Below, in pieces: positions 1 to 10,246 of a stretch of DNA of 13,699 nt. The stretch covers positions 1-13,699 of the forward strand of contig CADCUE010000079.1 of assembly GCA_902805805.1 (NCBI GenBank), given 5' to 3'. The number at the start of each line of letters is the position of its first letter. Within the stretch, counting starts at the first letter, position 1. Position numbers and translations under genes: made by a program. The notes under the pieces were generated by a model. It made no database searches and was not told the DNA's origin. It was given only the letters and a program-made list of their open reading frames with translations. Source of the stretch: an uncultured Frankineae bacterium. Its GTDB lineage: Bacteria; Actinomycetota; Actinomycetes; Mycobacteriales; SCTD01.

Positions 1-563
1 CCGAGCCGACCCCTGCACCGCCCGCCCGCACCGAGCCCGCCCGTCCGTCCGCGCCGGCCGCGAGCGCCCCGTCGTCCGGCGGGCTCGACGCCGCGGCGCT
101 GCGGCAGTCGTGGGACGAGGTGCTGGCGGCGGTCAAGAGCCGCAAGCGGACGGCGCACGCCCAGCTCGCCGACGCGACGGTGTCCTCGGTGGAGGGCGGA
201 CGGCTGGTGCTCGCCTTCCAGCACGCGCCGATCCTGCGGCAGTTCACGGCCAGCACCGGTCCCGACGTGCTCAAGGAGTCGCTGCAGGCCACCCTCGGCG
301 CCGGCTTCGAGCTGGCCTGCGTGCTGCACACCAGCCTGGCTCCGCACGCGCACGCCCACCCGCCCGGCCCGGCCCGGCCGGGTGCGGCGGCCCCGACCCC
401 CGCGCCGCCGGCGTACGACGACTTCGCGCCCGGCGACGAGGCGGTGCCGGAGGATCCCGACGCGCCCCCGCCGCCGGAGGAGCACCGCGGTGAGGACGCC
501 GCGCTGCGCCTCGTGCAGGACCAGCTCGGCGGCCGCGTGGTCAGCACGTCGGGCGGCGACTGA
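1..563 (+). CDS. dnaX: DNA polymerase III subunit gamma/tau, C-terminal part (5' truncated by window edge)
   Basis: The reading frame is open from base 3 to the TGA at 561-563, so about 186 C-terminal residues are visible and the start lies outside the window. The visible part begins with an Ala/Pro-rich linker of about 30 residues. A compact domain follows, containing LRQSWDEVLAAVKSRKRTA and later LAFQHAPILRQF, which is typical of the C-terminal region of actinobacterial DnaX. The protein ends in a Pro/Ala/acidic tail. DnaX is the clamp-loader subunit of the replicative polymerase. The N-terminal AAA+ ATPase domain is not in view. Identification rests on the C-terminal pattern together with the classic dnaX-ybaB-recR order downstream. 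Whether this organism makes a short gamma form by frameshifting cannot be judged, because the relevant region is upstream. Confidence 0.88.
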   Translation, partial: EPTPAPPARTEPARPSAPAASAPSSGGLDAAALRQSWDEVLAAVKSRKRTAHAQLADATVSSVEGGRLVLAFQHAPILRQFTASTGPDVLKESLQATLGAGFELACVLHTSLAPHAHAHPPGPARPGAAAPTPAPPAYDDFAPGDEAVPEDPDAPPPPEEHRGEDAALRLVQDQLGGRVVSTSGGD

Positions 564-569
564 TCCCCG

Positions 570-575
570 TACGCT
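570..575 (+). promoter_or_regulatory. Possible -10 element (TACGCT) upstream of ybaB
   Basis: TACGCT fits the actinobacterial TANNNT -10 consensus and lies in the 48-bp gap between dnaX and ybaB. Initiation about 7 nt downstream would give a leader of roughly 30 nt carrying an AAGG ribosome-binding site (600-603). No convincing -35 box is visible, so this may equally be chance and ybaB may be read through from dnaX. Confidence 0.3.
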
Positions 576-611
576 CGTCCTCGTCCCGCACGCTCGACGA
601 AGGCAGGCACC

Positions 612-956
612 ATGGCAGGCCCGGCAGGCCCCGGCGGACAGCCGAACATGCAGCAGCTGATGAAGCAGGCGCAGAAGATGCAGCAGCAGCTGGTGGAGGC
701 GCAGAGCAAGCTCGCCGAGACGCAGGTCAGCGGCTCCGCCGGCGGCGGGCTGGTGACGGCCGTGGTCACCGGCTCGGGCGAGGTGGTGTCGGTCAAGATC
801 GACCCTCAGGCGGTGGACCCGGAGGACGTCGAGAGCCTCGAGGACCTCGTCGTCGCGGCCATCCGCGATGCGGCCACCAACGCCGCGGAGCTCCAGTCGA
901 CGACGATGGGCCCGCTCGCCGGCGGGCTGGGCGGCCTCGGCCTGCCCGGCATGTAG
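612..956 (+). CDS. ybaB: YbaB/EbfC family nucleoid-associated protein
   Basis: This 114-residue protein has the YbaB/EbfC layout. A Gly/Pro-rich N-terminus comes first, then a Gln/Met/Lys-rich helix ([19 protein letters not shown], about residues 13-31), then the conserved strand region with [20 protein letters not shown], a helical segment rich in acidic residues, and a Gly-rich tail. Family members are small dimeric DNA-binding proteins. They are almost always encoded between dnaX and recR, as here. The ATG at 612 is preceded by AAGG at 600-603 with 8 nt spacing. The gene lies 48 bp after dnaX and 33 bp before recR, so all three are probably co-transcribed. The length is normal for the family and no key feature is missing. 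Confidence 0.95.
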   Translation: MAGPAGPGGQPNMQQLMKQAQKMQQQLVEAQSKLAETQVSGSAGGGLVTAVVTGSGEVVSVKIDPQAVDPEDVESLEDLVVAAIRDAATNAAELQSTTMGPLAGGLGGLGLPGM

Positions 957-989
957 CCGGCGTGGCCGTCCCCCCGCGGACCGACTGAC

Positions 990-1589
990 GTGTACGAAGG
1001 CGCCGTCCAGGACCTCATCGACGAGCTCGGCCAGCTGCCCGGCGTGGGTCCGAAGAGCGCGCAGCGCATCGCGTTCCACCTGCTGGCGGCGGATCCGGCC
1101 GACGTGCGGCGCCTGGTGCAGGCCCTCACCGAGGTGAAGGACAAGGTGCGGTTCTGCCGGATCTGCGGCAACGTCAGCGAGCAGGACGAGTGCCGTGTGT
1201 GCCGTGACCCGCGCCGCGACCTGTCGGTGATCTGCGTGGTCGAGGAGCCCAAGGACGTGGTGGCGATCGAGAAGACGCGGGAGTTCCGCGGCCGCTACCA
1301 CGTGCTCGGCGGGGCCATCAGCCCCATCGAGGGGGTGGGCCCGGACGACCTGCGGGTGCGCGAGCTCATGGTCCGGCTGCAGGACGGCTCGGTCACCGAG
1401 CTCATCCTCGCGACCGACCCCAACCTCGAGGGCGAGGCGACGGCGACCTACCTGGCCCGGCTGCTCGGCCCGATGGGGCTGCGCATCACCCGTCTGGCGA
1501 GCGGCCTGCCCGTCGGTGGGGATCTTGAGTACGCGGACGAGGTCACCCTCGGCCGCGCCTTCGAAGGACGGAGACAGGTCGATGTCTGA
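990..1589 (+). CDS. recR: Recombination mediator protein RecR
   Basis: This 199-residue protein is of standard RecR length. It has an N-terminal helix-hairpin-helix ([11 protein letters not shown], residues 16-26) and a four-cysteine zinc site (C56-X2-C59-X8-C68-X2-C71). A Toprim domain starts near residue 78 ([15 protein letters not shown]) and contains YHVLGG near 105-110 and [14 protein letters not shown]-terminal Walker-B-like region follows. RecR works with RecO (and RecF) to load RecA on single-stranded DNA during gap repair. The GTG start at 990 puts [14 protein letters not shown] at the N-terminus, as in other RecR proteins. The stop overlaps the next gene by 8 bp, so the downstream protein is probably translationally coupled. 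Confidence 0.97.
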   Translation: MYEGAVQDLIDELGQLPGVGPKSAQRIAFHLLAADPADVRRLVQALTEVKDKVRFCRICGNVSEQDECRVCRDPRRDLSVICVVEEPKDVVAIEKTREFRGRYHVLGGAISPIEGVGPDDLRVRELMVRLQDGSVTELILATDPNLEGEATATYLARLLGPMGLRITRLASGLPVGGDLEYADEVTLGRAFEGRRQVDV

Positions 1590-2124
1590 GCCCGCCCAGG
1601 ACCTCCAGCTCGCGACGGACATCGCGCGCGACGCGCGCTCGTTCCTGGAGACGCTGCAGCTGGTGGCCGCCGGTGGCGCCGGGACCCAGGCGGTGGCGCT
1701 GCTGCTGCTCGACGTCGCCCAGATGTGTGTCGCCGGGGCGCATCTGGGTGCGCGCACCGACGTCATCCTCGACACCAACGTCGAGCCGGTGCTGGAGCCG
1801 GCTCCCGACCTCGACCTCGTGCGGCTGGGCCTGGCCACCGCGCTGGACCCGGTCGACGCCTACGTCGAGGTGTTCGACCCCTACGCCGACGAGCCCCCCG
1901 TGCCCTACCGCATGTCCGACGACCTCGCCGACATGGGCCAGGACCTGCTGCGCGGCCTGCAGCACTACGACGCCGGACGCGGCCGCGAGGCGCTGTGGTG
2001 GTGGCAGTACACCTACCTCAACAGCTGGGGCGGCTCGGCCGGCGCCGCGCTGCGGGCGCTGCAGAGCATCGTGGCGCACGTCCGCCTGGACGCGGTGGCC
2101 GAGGAGCTGCCCGAAGGGGTCTGA
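1582..2124 (+). CDS. DUF5063 domain-containing protein
   Basis: This is a 180-residue soluble, acidic, largely helical protein with no signal peptide or membrane segment. The conserved-looking core runs from about residue 93 to 165 and includes [28 protein letters not shown] and a striking triple tryptophan in [14 protein letters not shown] (W139-W141). Proteins of this type follow recR in many actinobacteria and are classed as DUF5063, with no known function. The ATG at 1582 lies inside the recR end (8-bp overlap). It has a GGAG at 1570-1573 with 8 nt spacing, which supports this start over the upstream in-frame one at 1516. Linkage to recR hints at a recombination or replication role, but that is inference. 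The gene ends tail-to-tail with the next one, 4 bp apart. Confidence 0.85.
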   Translation: MSEPAQDLQLATDIARDARSFLETLQLVAAGGAGTQAVALLLLDVAQMCVAGAHLGARTDVILDTNVEPVLEPAPDLDLVRLGLATALDPVDAYVEVFDPYADEPPVPYRMSDDLADMGQDLLRGLQHYDAGRGREALWWWQYTYLNSWGGSAGAALRALQSIVAHVRLDAVAEELPEGV

Positions 2125-2132
2125 CCGGTCAG
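2121..2132. repeat. 12-bp perfect palindrome containing both convergent stop codons
   Basis: CTGACCGGTCAG is its own reverse complement. It holds the TGA of the DUF5063 gene (2122-2124, + strand) and the TGA of the ABC permease (2131-2129, - strand), leaving a 4-bp gap. As a hairpin it is too short to be a strong terminator, so its regulatory meaning is unclear. Confidence 0.6.
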
Positions 2133-3202
2133 GCCACCCGCTGCCCGCGCGGCAGGGTGCGGCTCGGGGTGCGCAGCCGGCGCACGGTCAGCAGGAGCGC
2201 ACCGACCCCGAGCAGGACGTTCACCGCCAGTCCCGTGGGCCACACCGCGGGGCCTCGGGGCGGCTCGGGCTCCTCCAACGGACCTGGCCCGCCGAGGACG
2301 ACGTCGTCCTCGTCCGACGGCGGGACCCGCAGGCCCCTCACCGTCCGGCCGATCTGGCCGAGCGGGTCGAGGTCGCGGGCCTGGACGGTGTACTCCTCCG
2401 GGTCGAGCTGCTCCTGTCGCGGCTCCGGCGGCAGCTGCGGGGCGGCGTCGGCCAGCACGACGAAGGGGTTGGGCGCCAGCAGCCACCAGGTGCGGTCGGT
2501 GCGGACGCGGGTCGTCTCGAACGACTCCTCGCCGTCCACGCAGCCGCTGTCCGCGGGCAGGCCGCTGCAGTCGTTGACGTAGGTCTGGGTGTACGGCTCC
2601 GTCGTCGTCGCGGTGACCAGGCCGAAGACGATCAGCGTGCCGATGGTCAGCGCGAAGACCGTCAGGTAGGCCAGCACCCCGGACGTCGTCGTCCGCGACA
2701 GGGTCGCCGACAGCAGCAGCGACACCGCGCAGACGGTGCCGAGCAGCAGCGCCATCACCAGGACGACGACCACGACCCGCCCGAACGGCACGCCGTTCTG
2801 CGTCATGGCGTACGCCACCAACGGGAAGGTCAGGGCGAGGAAGACCAGGGCGGTGCCCCACGCCGCGGCGAGCTTGCCGAGCGCGATGTCCGCCGCGGAC
2901 AGCCGCGTGACCTGCAGCGTCGCCAGCGTCCCGCGCTCGCGGTCGCCGTTGACCGACTGCGCCGCGAGGGCCGGCACGACCAGCAGGGCGAGGCCGAGCA
3001 CGAACAGCATCAGCCCGCCGAACAGCACCGTGCCCTTGTAGGGCAGGTCCTCCTGCGAGACCTGGGACAGCGCGCCGCGCAGCAGGCCGGTGAACAGCAC
3101 GAGCACGCCGAAGAAGACTGCCAGCAGCACCTTCCAACGCCCCGCCCGGATGCGCAGCCGGAACTCCTGGCGGGCCACGGTGGCGACCCCGGCCGGCGTC
3201 AT
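2129..3202 (-). CDS. ABC-2 type transporter permease
   Basis: This 357-residue integral membrane protein has six likely membrane helices at about 25-43, 58-81, 111-132, 143-167, 174-197 and 318-340. Between helices 2 and 3 is the ABC-2 motif SVNGDRERGTLATLQVTRLS (residues 83-102), typical of permeases that pair with NatA-type ATPases. The last two helices are separated by a loop of about 120 residues, likely extracytoplasmic. It carries a cysteine pair (C212, C221), two aromatic/Pro segments and an acidic Pro-rich end. The ATG at 3202 overlaps the stop of the upstream ATPase gene as ATGA, so the two are translationally coupled and almost certainly form one exporter. The N-terminus [21 protein letters not shown] fits this family's cytoplasmic start. 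The substrate cannot be deduced. Confidence 0.88.
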   Translation of the reverse strand: MTPAGVATVARQEFRLRIRAGRWKVLLAVFFGVLVLFTGLLRGALSQVSQEDLPYKGTVLFGGLMLFVLGLALLVVPALAAQSVNGDRERGTLATLQVTRLSAADIALGKLAAAWGTALVFLALTFPLVAYAMTQNGVPFGRVVVVVLVMALLLGTVCAVSLLLSATLSRTTTSGVLAYLTVFALTIGTLIVFGLVTATTTEPYTQTYVNDCSGLPADSGCVDGEESFETTRVRTDRTWWLLAPNPFVVLADAAPQLPPEPRQEQLDPEEYTVQARDLDPLGQIGRTVRGLRVPPSDEDDVVLGGPGPLEEPEPPRGPAVWPTGLAVNVLLGVGALLLTVRRLRTPSRTLPRGQRVA

Positions 3203-4182
3203 CGGGGCACGTCCGGCGGTGCGGCCGAGTCGGTCAACGACAGGTAGGCGGCCTCGAGGACGCCGCCGAGCGGCTGGAGGGCCACGACCGGCACACCGTC
3301 GCGCACCAGTCCGGCGAGCAGCGCGGCAGCGGCCTCGTCGGTGGCCAGGCGCACGTCGACGCCAGCGGGCGTCGGCTCGTCGAAGTCGTACGCGTGGCGT
3401 TGCAGCGCGTCCACCAGACGCGGGGTGTCGAGCGCCCGCACCCGCCAGGGACGCAGGGCGTGCCCGGGCGGGAGCTGGTCGAGCGCGTGCTCGCCCACGG
3501 TGGTCCCGCGGTCGACGAAGACCACGCGGTCGGCGAGCTCCTCCAGATCGCCCAGCAGGTGGCTGCTCACGACGACGGCGGTGCCGGCCCGGGCCAGCGC
3601 TCGCAGCAGCTCGCGCAGCTCGACCCGGCTGCGCGGGTCGAGGCCGCTCGCCGGCTCGTCGAGCAGCAGCACCTCCGGGTCGTGGACGAGCGCGCGGGTC
3701 AGCCCGAGCCGCTGCTTCTGCCCGCGCGACATCGTGTGCACCGGACGGTCGGCGTACTCCGTCAGCCGGGCCAGCGCCAGCAGCTCGTCCGCCCGGCTGC
3801 GGGCGCGCGCCCGGCCCAGGCGGTAGGCCTCGCCGAACAGCTCGAGGTACTCGCGAGCGGTGAGGTTGTCGTAGAGGCCGAACACGTCCGGCGCCCAACC
3901 CATCCGGGCGCGGACCTCGTCGGGCTCGCGGACCGGGTCGAACCCGGCGACCCGCACGTCGCCGGCGTCGGGCACCAGCAGCGTCGCCAGCACCAGCAGC
4001 AGGGTGGTCTTGCCCGCGCCGTTCGGCCCGACGAGCGCGGTGACCTCGCCGGGCCGGGCGGTGAGGTCGATGCCGCGCACGGCCTCGACCGGACCGAAGG
4101 TGCGCCGGACCCCGGACGCCACCACCCCCTGGCGGGCGCGGACGACGGGCTCGTCGTGCGAGGACGTGATCAGGTCGGGCAC
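3199..4182 (-). CDS. ABC transporter ATP-binding protein (NatA/CcmA-like)
   Basis: This 327-residue protein has one complete nucleotide-binding domain: Walker A GPNGAGKT (52-59, K58), signature MSRGQ (151-155, a variant of LSGGQ), Walker B LLLDE (172-176) and switch His H208 in VVVSSHLL. The Q-loop position reads [13 protein letters not shown], with Asp99 where most ABC ATPases have Gln. From memory this variant is common in NatA-like exporter ATPases. About 100 residues after the core form a C-terminal extension. The protein energises the permease encoded directly downstream (4-bp overlap). The GTG at 4182 is the only start between an in-frame stop at 4192-4194 and the domain's N-terminal strand. 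It lies 6 nt after a TAGCCT box, which suggests a leaderless mRNA. Internal GTG codons near residues 13-14 are less likely alternatives. Confidence 0.9.
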   Translation of the reverse strand: MPDLITSSHDEPVVRARQGVVASGVRRTFGPVEAVRGIDLTARPGEVTALVGPNGAGKTTLLLVLATLLVPDAGDVRVAGFDPVREPDEVRARMGWAPDVFGLYDNLTAREYLELFGEAYRLGRARARSRADELLALARLTEYADRPVHTMSRGQKQRLGLTRALVHDPEVLLLDEPASGLDPRSRVELRELLRALARAGTAVVVSSHLLGDLEELADRVVFVDRGTTVGEHALDQLPPGHALRPWRVRALDTPRLVDALQRHAYDFDEPTPAGVDVRLATDEAAAALLAGLVRDGVPVVALQPLGGVLEAAYLSLTDSAAPPDVPR

Positions 4183-4188
4183 GCGCGC

Positions 4189-4194
4189 AGGCTA
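4189..4194 (-). promoter_or_regulatory. -10 element (TAGCCT) for a leaderless ABC exporter transcript
   Basis: Read on the - strand, TAGCCT matches TANNNT and is followed by exactly 6 nt (GCGCGC) and then the GTG start at 4182. This places the predicted transcription start on the first base of the coding sequence. No Shine-Dalgarno sequence could fit here. The -35 region is not recognisable. Confidence 0.5.
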
Positions 4195-4322
4195 AGCCCC
4201 GAGGGTGGCGTCGGGGACCGGTTCGCCGGACCCGTCGCCGAGTCCACCCGATCTCGTCAGGGGCGATGAGTCCGGGCCCGGCCGCCGGTCAGCAGTGCGG
4301 TGGCCCGGACAGCGGGCCGAAC

Positions 4323-4328
4323 AGGAGG
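4323..4328 (+). promoter_or_regulatory. Strong ribosome-binding site (AGGAGG) fixing the DrrA-like start
   Basis: AGGAGG is a full Shine-Dalgarno match, 6 nt before the ATG at 4335. It decides this start over an in-frame ATG at 4266, which has no such site and would add 23 unconserved residues. Confidence 0.75.
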
Positions 4329-4334
4329 CACCGG

Positions 4335-5324
4335 ATGACACGCTCCTCGACCCTTGCCATCGAGGCGACCGGGCTGGCCAAGTCGTACGGCTCCACGCGG
4401 GCCGTCGAGAGCGTCGACCTGGCGGTCCCGCGCGGCTGCGTCTACGGGGTCCTCGGGCCCAACGGCGCCGGCAAGACGACCACGATCCGCATGCTGGCCA
4501 CGCTCACCCGCCCGGACGCCGGGTCCGCGCGCGTGCTCGGCCACGACGTCGTGACCGCCTCCGATGCCGTCCGCGGGCTGGTCAGCCTCACGGGGCAGCT
4601 CGCCTCCGTCGACGAGGACCTGACCGGCTGGGAGAACCTCGTCCTCGTCGGACGCCTGCTCGGTCATCGACGGGCCGCGGCCAGGCGACGCGCCGACGAG
4701 CTGCTCGACGCCTTCGGCCTGACGCAGGACGGCGCGCGGCTCGTGAAGCACTACTCCGGGGGCATGCGCCGGCGGCTCGACATCGCGGCCAGCCTGGTGG
4801 TCACGCCCGAGCTGATGTTCCTCGACGAGCCGACCACCGGTCTGGACCCCCGCTCGCGCAACCAGGTGTGGGAGATCGTGCGCGCGCTGGTCGCCGAGGG
4901 CACCACCGTGCTGCTGTGCACCCAGTACCTCGAGGAGGCCGACCAGCTCGCCGACGGCATCGCCGTCATCGACTCGGGCCGGGTCATCGCGGAGGGCACG
5001 CCGGCGCGGCTCAAGAGCTCGATCGGCTCGGGCGCGCTCCGCATCCGCCTCGTCGACCCGCAGCAGCGCCCGGGAGCCGAGCGGGTGCTCGTCGAGCGCT
5101 TCGGGGCGGTGCTCGGCGAGGCCGACCCGGCGGCGTTGACGGTCCCGCACGCCGACGCCGACGCCGGCGCTGCGGCGGTCGGGGAGCTCACCGGCTCGGG
5201 CGTGGGCGTCGCCGAGTTCTCGCTGGGGCAGCCGAGCCTCGACGAGGTGTTCCTCGCCCTGACCGGCCACCCGGCAGAGCCGTCCGTCCCCTCGCAGTCC
5301 TCCCGACAGGAGCAGCAGGCATGA
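4335..5324 (+). CDS. Daunorubicin-resistance (DrrA)-type ABC transporter ATP-binding protein
   Basis: This 329-residue protein has Walker A GPNGAGKT (41-48, K47), Q-loop Gln88 in [15 protein letters not shown], signature YSGGM (140-144) and Walker B with E165 in [15 protein letters not shown]. The usual switch His is replaced by Gln197 in [13 protein letters not shown], which is characteristic of the DrrA subfamily. A C-terminal domain of the DUF4162/DrrA type follows, ending in [17 protein letters not shown], a typical subfamily ending. The family drives export of drugs, lipids or polyketides with a DrrB-like permease. The downstream gene is exactly that, overlapping by 4 bp (ATGA). The real substrate is unknown: many actinobacterial members called drug exporters are unassigned. 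The start is set by the AGGAGG at 4323-4328. Confidence 0.93.
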   Translation: MTRSSTLAIEATGLAKSYGSTRAVESVDLAVPRGCVYGVLGPNGAGKTTTIRMLATLTRPDAGSARVLGHDVVTASDAVRGLVSLTGQLASVDEDLTGWENLVLVGRLLGHRRAAARRRADELLDAFGLTQDGARLVKHYSGGMRRRLDIAASLVVTPELMFLDEPTTGLDPRSRNQVWEIVRALVAEGTTVLLCTQYLEEADQLADGIAVIDSGRVIAEGTPARLKSSIGSGALRIRLVDPQQRPGAERVLVERFGAVLGEADPAALTVPHADADAGAAAVGELTGSGVGVAEFSLGQPSLDEVFLALTGHPAEPSVPSQSSRQEQQA

Positions 5325-6172
5325 GCACCGCGACGACGTCCTCCGCGACTGCGTCCTCGGCCGCGGTCGACGCGGCCGCGGTCCGCAGGGCCATCTCGTC
5401 CACGGCGCGCCCGCCCCGGGCCACGCCGCTGTCCGCCGCCCTGACGTTCGGCTGGCGCGGGATGCTCAAGGTCAAGCACGTCCCGGAGCAGCTGCTGGAC
5501 GTGACGGTGACGCCGGTGATGTTCGTGCTGATGTTCACCTACCTGTTCGGCGGCGCCATCGCGGGTTCCACGGCCGACTACCTCGACTACCTGCTGCCGG
5601 GCATCCTGGTGATGTCGGTGCTGTTCACGACCGTCTACTCCGGGATCGCCCTGAACACCGACCGGACCAAGGGGGTCGTGGACCGCTTCCGGTCCCTGCC
5701 CGTCTGGCGCCCCGCGCCGCTGCTGGGCTCGCTGCTCGGCGATGCCGTGCGCTACGTCGTGGCGGGGACCGTGATCATCGCGCTCGGGCTGCTGCTGGGC
5801 TACCGGCCGGCCGGCGGTGCGATCGGCGCCGCCTCGGCGCTCGGCCTGGTCGTGCTGTTCTCGTTCGGGCTGTCCTGGTTCTTCACGACGCTGGGGCTGC
5901 TGCTCCGAACGCCGAGCGCCGTCATGAACGCCGGGTTCCTGGGGATCTTCCCGCTGACCTTCCTGTCCAACGTCTTCGTCGACCCCACGACCCTGCCGTC
6001 GGTGCTGCGCGCCTTCGTGGACGTCAACCCCGTCTCGGCGCTCGCGACGGCGTCGCGCGGCCTGATGGCGGGCACCGCCTCGGGCAGCGACGTCGCCGTC
6101 GTGCTGGCGGTCGCCGCGGCGCTGACGGCGGTGTTCGCTCCGGTGACGTCGGTGCTCTACCGCCGGAGCTGA
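5321..6172 (+). CDS. DrrB-type ABC-2 transporter permease
   Basis: This 283-residue membrane protein begins with a low-complexity Ala/Ser/Thr-rich cytoplasmic extension of about 35 residues. About six membrane helices follow, near 62-80, 89-110, 142-160, 168-194, 202-221 and 257-278. The segment [20 protein letters not shown] between helices 2 and 3 and the [24 protein letters not shown] region near the end are hallmarks of DrrB-like ABC-2 permeases. The ATG at 5321 overlaps the TGA of the ATPase gene and has AGGAG at 5308-5312, 8 nt upstream. It forms an exporter with the preceding ATPase, and the substrate is unknown. A 37-bp gap with its own promoter separates it from aspartokinase. Confidence 0.92.
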   Translation: MSTATTSSATASSAAVDAAAVRRAISSTARPPRATPLSAALTFGWRGMLKVKHVPEQLLDVTVTPVMFVLMFTYLFGGAIAGSTADYLDYLLPGILVMSVLFTTVYSGIALNTDRTKGVVDRFRSLPVWRPAPLLGSLLGDAVRYVVAGTVIIALGLLLGYRPAGGAIGAASALGLVVLFSFGLSWFFTTLGLLLRTPSAVMNAGFLGIFPLTFLSNVFVDPTTLPSVLRAFVDVNPVSALATASRGLMAGTASGSDVAVVLAVAAALTAVFAPVTSVLYRRS

Positions 6173-9659
<3,487 letters not shown>

Positions 9660-9663
<4 letters not shown>

Positions 9664-10220
9664 GGCGCGTCCGGCCGCTGCTCGTCGCCGTCGTCCTGGG
9701 AGCGCTCAGCGGCTGCGCGTCGAGCCCCGAGGCGGAGGTCCGCGACGACGTCGCCGCGGTCCTCGCCGCCGCCAACGACGAGAGCCCGGACGGGGTGCGC
9801 AGCGCGGTGGACGAGCTGCTGGCCACTCTGCGCGCGCAGGTGGGCAGCGGCGACCTGACGGTGGCCGAGGCGGAGCCGGTACGGGCCGCGGCCCTCGCCG
9901 TGCGCGACAGCGTCACGGAGCTGGAGGCCGAGCCGTCGCCCAGCCCCTCCCCGTCACCGTCCCCGTCGCCCTCGCCCAGCCCCTCGCCGTCACCGTCCCC
10001 GTCGCCCAGCCCTTCCCCGTCGCCGTCGCCGTCGCCGACGCAGGAGCCGACGCCGGAGCCGACGGACATGCCGGAGCCGACGGACATGCCGGAGCCGAGC
10101 GAGGCGCCGCTGCCGACCGAGGAGGCCGAGCCGGAGCCGGCCGAGCCCGACGGTGACGAGGAGTCCGCGGCGGTCCCGCAGGTGCCGGGAGTCCTTCCGA
10201 GCCCGCTGCCGACCGCCTAG
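9660..10220 (+). CDS. Putative lipoprotein with Pro-Ser repeat stalk
   Basis: This 186-residue predicted lipoprotein is not recognised as a named family. A short signal peptide (MRRVRPLLVAVVLGALSGC) ends in a lipobox LSGC with lipidation at C19. After it comes a small, probably helical, acidic domain (about 20-90). An uninterrupted (Pro-Ser)17 run (residues 92-125) follows, then Pro/Glu/Thr repeats (PEPTDM twice) and an acidic Pro-rich tail ending SPLPTA. The design suggests a membrane-anchored helical head with an extended, possibly wall-spanning or glycosylated stalk. The GTG start overlaps the kinase stop (GTGA), so the two are co-translated. A role as partner or sensor of the kinase is inference. 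Similar proteins are sometimes labelled mucin-like because of composition only. Confidence 0.75.
9933..10034 (+). repeat. (Pro-Ser)17-coding repeat with an internal 30-bp near-duplicate
   Basis: Seventeen consecutive Pro-Ser codon pairs are encoded. Codon choice varies between pairs (CCG/CCC/CCT and TCG/TCC/TCA/AGC), so the protein repeat is not merely a recent DNA slippage product. Within it, 9939-9968 and 9975-10004 are identical at 29 of 30 positions, which points to a more recent tandem duplication inside an older repeat. Confidence 0.9.
10053..10088 (+). repeat. Two perfect 18-bp tandem repeats encoding PEPTDM
   Basis: The unit CCGGAGCCGACGGACATG occurs at 10053-10070 and again at 10071-10088, followed by a partial third copy starting at 10089 (CCGGAGCCGAG). 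The copies are identical, so they are probably recent and prone to copy-number change. Confidence 0.9.
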
Positions 10221-10246
10221 CAGCAGCCTGCCGCGCCGCCGAGCGC

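Larger units (their letters stand above)
4183..4334. promoter_or_regulatory. Divergent intergenic region with two dyad symmetries
   Basis: These 152 bases separate two divergently transcribed ABC exporters. Two inverted repeats are visible. One is a near-palindrome at 4215-4232 (GGACCGG, TTCG, CCGGACC; one mismatch). The other is a 9-bp perfect inverted repeat, GTCCGGGCC at 4270-4278 and GGCCCGGAC at 4302-4310, separated by 23 bases. Either could be an operator or, transcribed rightward, a leader hairpin before the DrrA-like gene. No clear -10 box for the rightward operon was found. No regulator gene is adjacent, which weakens the operator reading. Confidence 0.35.

Noticed and set aside
2013..3137. 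Long open frame on the - strand (374 codons) overlapping the ABC permease
   Set aside because: It is a GC-driven shadow of the permease frame: Arg/Ala/Pro/Gly-rich, no domain pattern, whereas the other frame has clear membrane helices and an ABC-2 motif.
4266..4334. N-terminal extension of the DrrA-like ATPase from the ATG at 4266
   Set aside because: No ribosome-binding site, a non-family Gly/Pro-rich sequence, and a perfect AGGAGG placed correctly for the ATG at 4335.
4257..5270. 337-codon - strand frame opposite the DrrA-like ATPase
   Set aside because: Antisense shadow with no recognisable domain; the + strand carries all ABC motifs and a perfect Shine-Dalgarno sequence.
9933..10088. 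Repeats considered as a CRISPR array or replication iterons
   Set aside because: The units are contiguous, in frame and inside a coding sequence; there are no spacers and no palindromic repeat unit.
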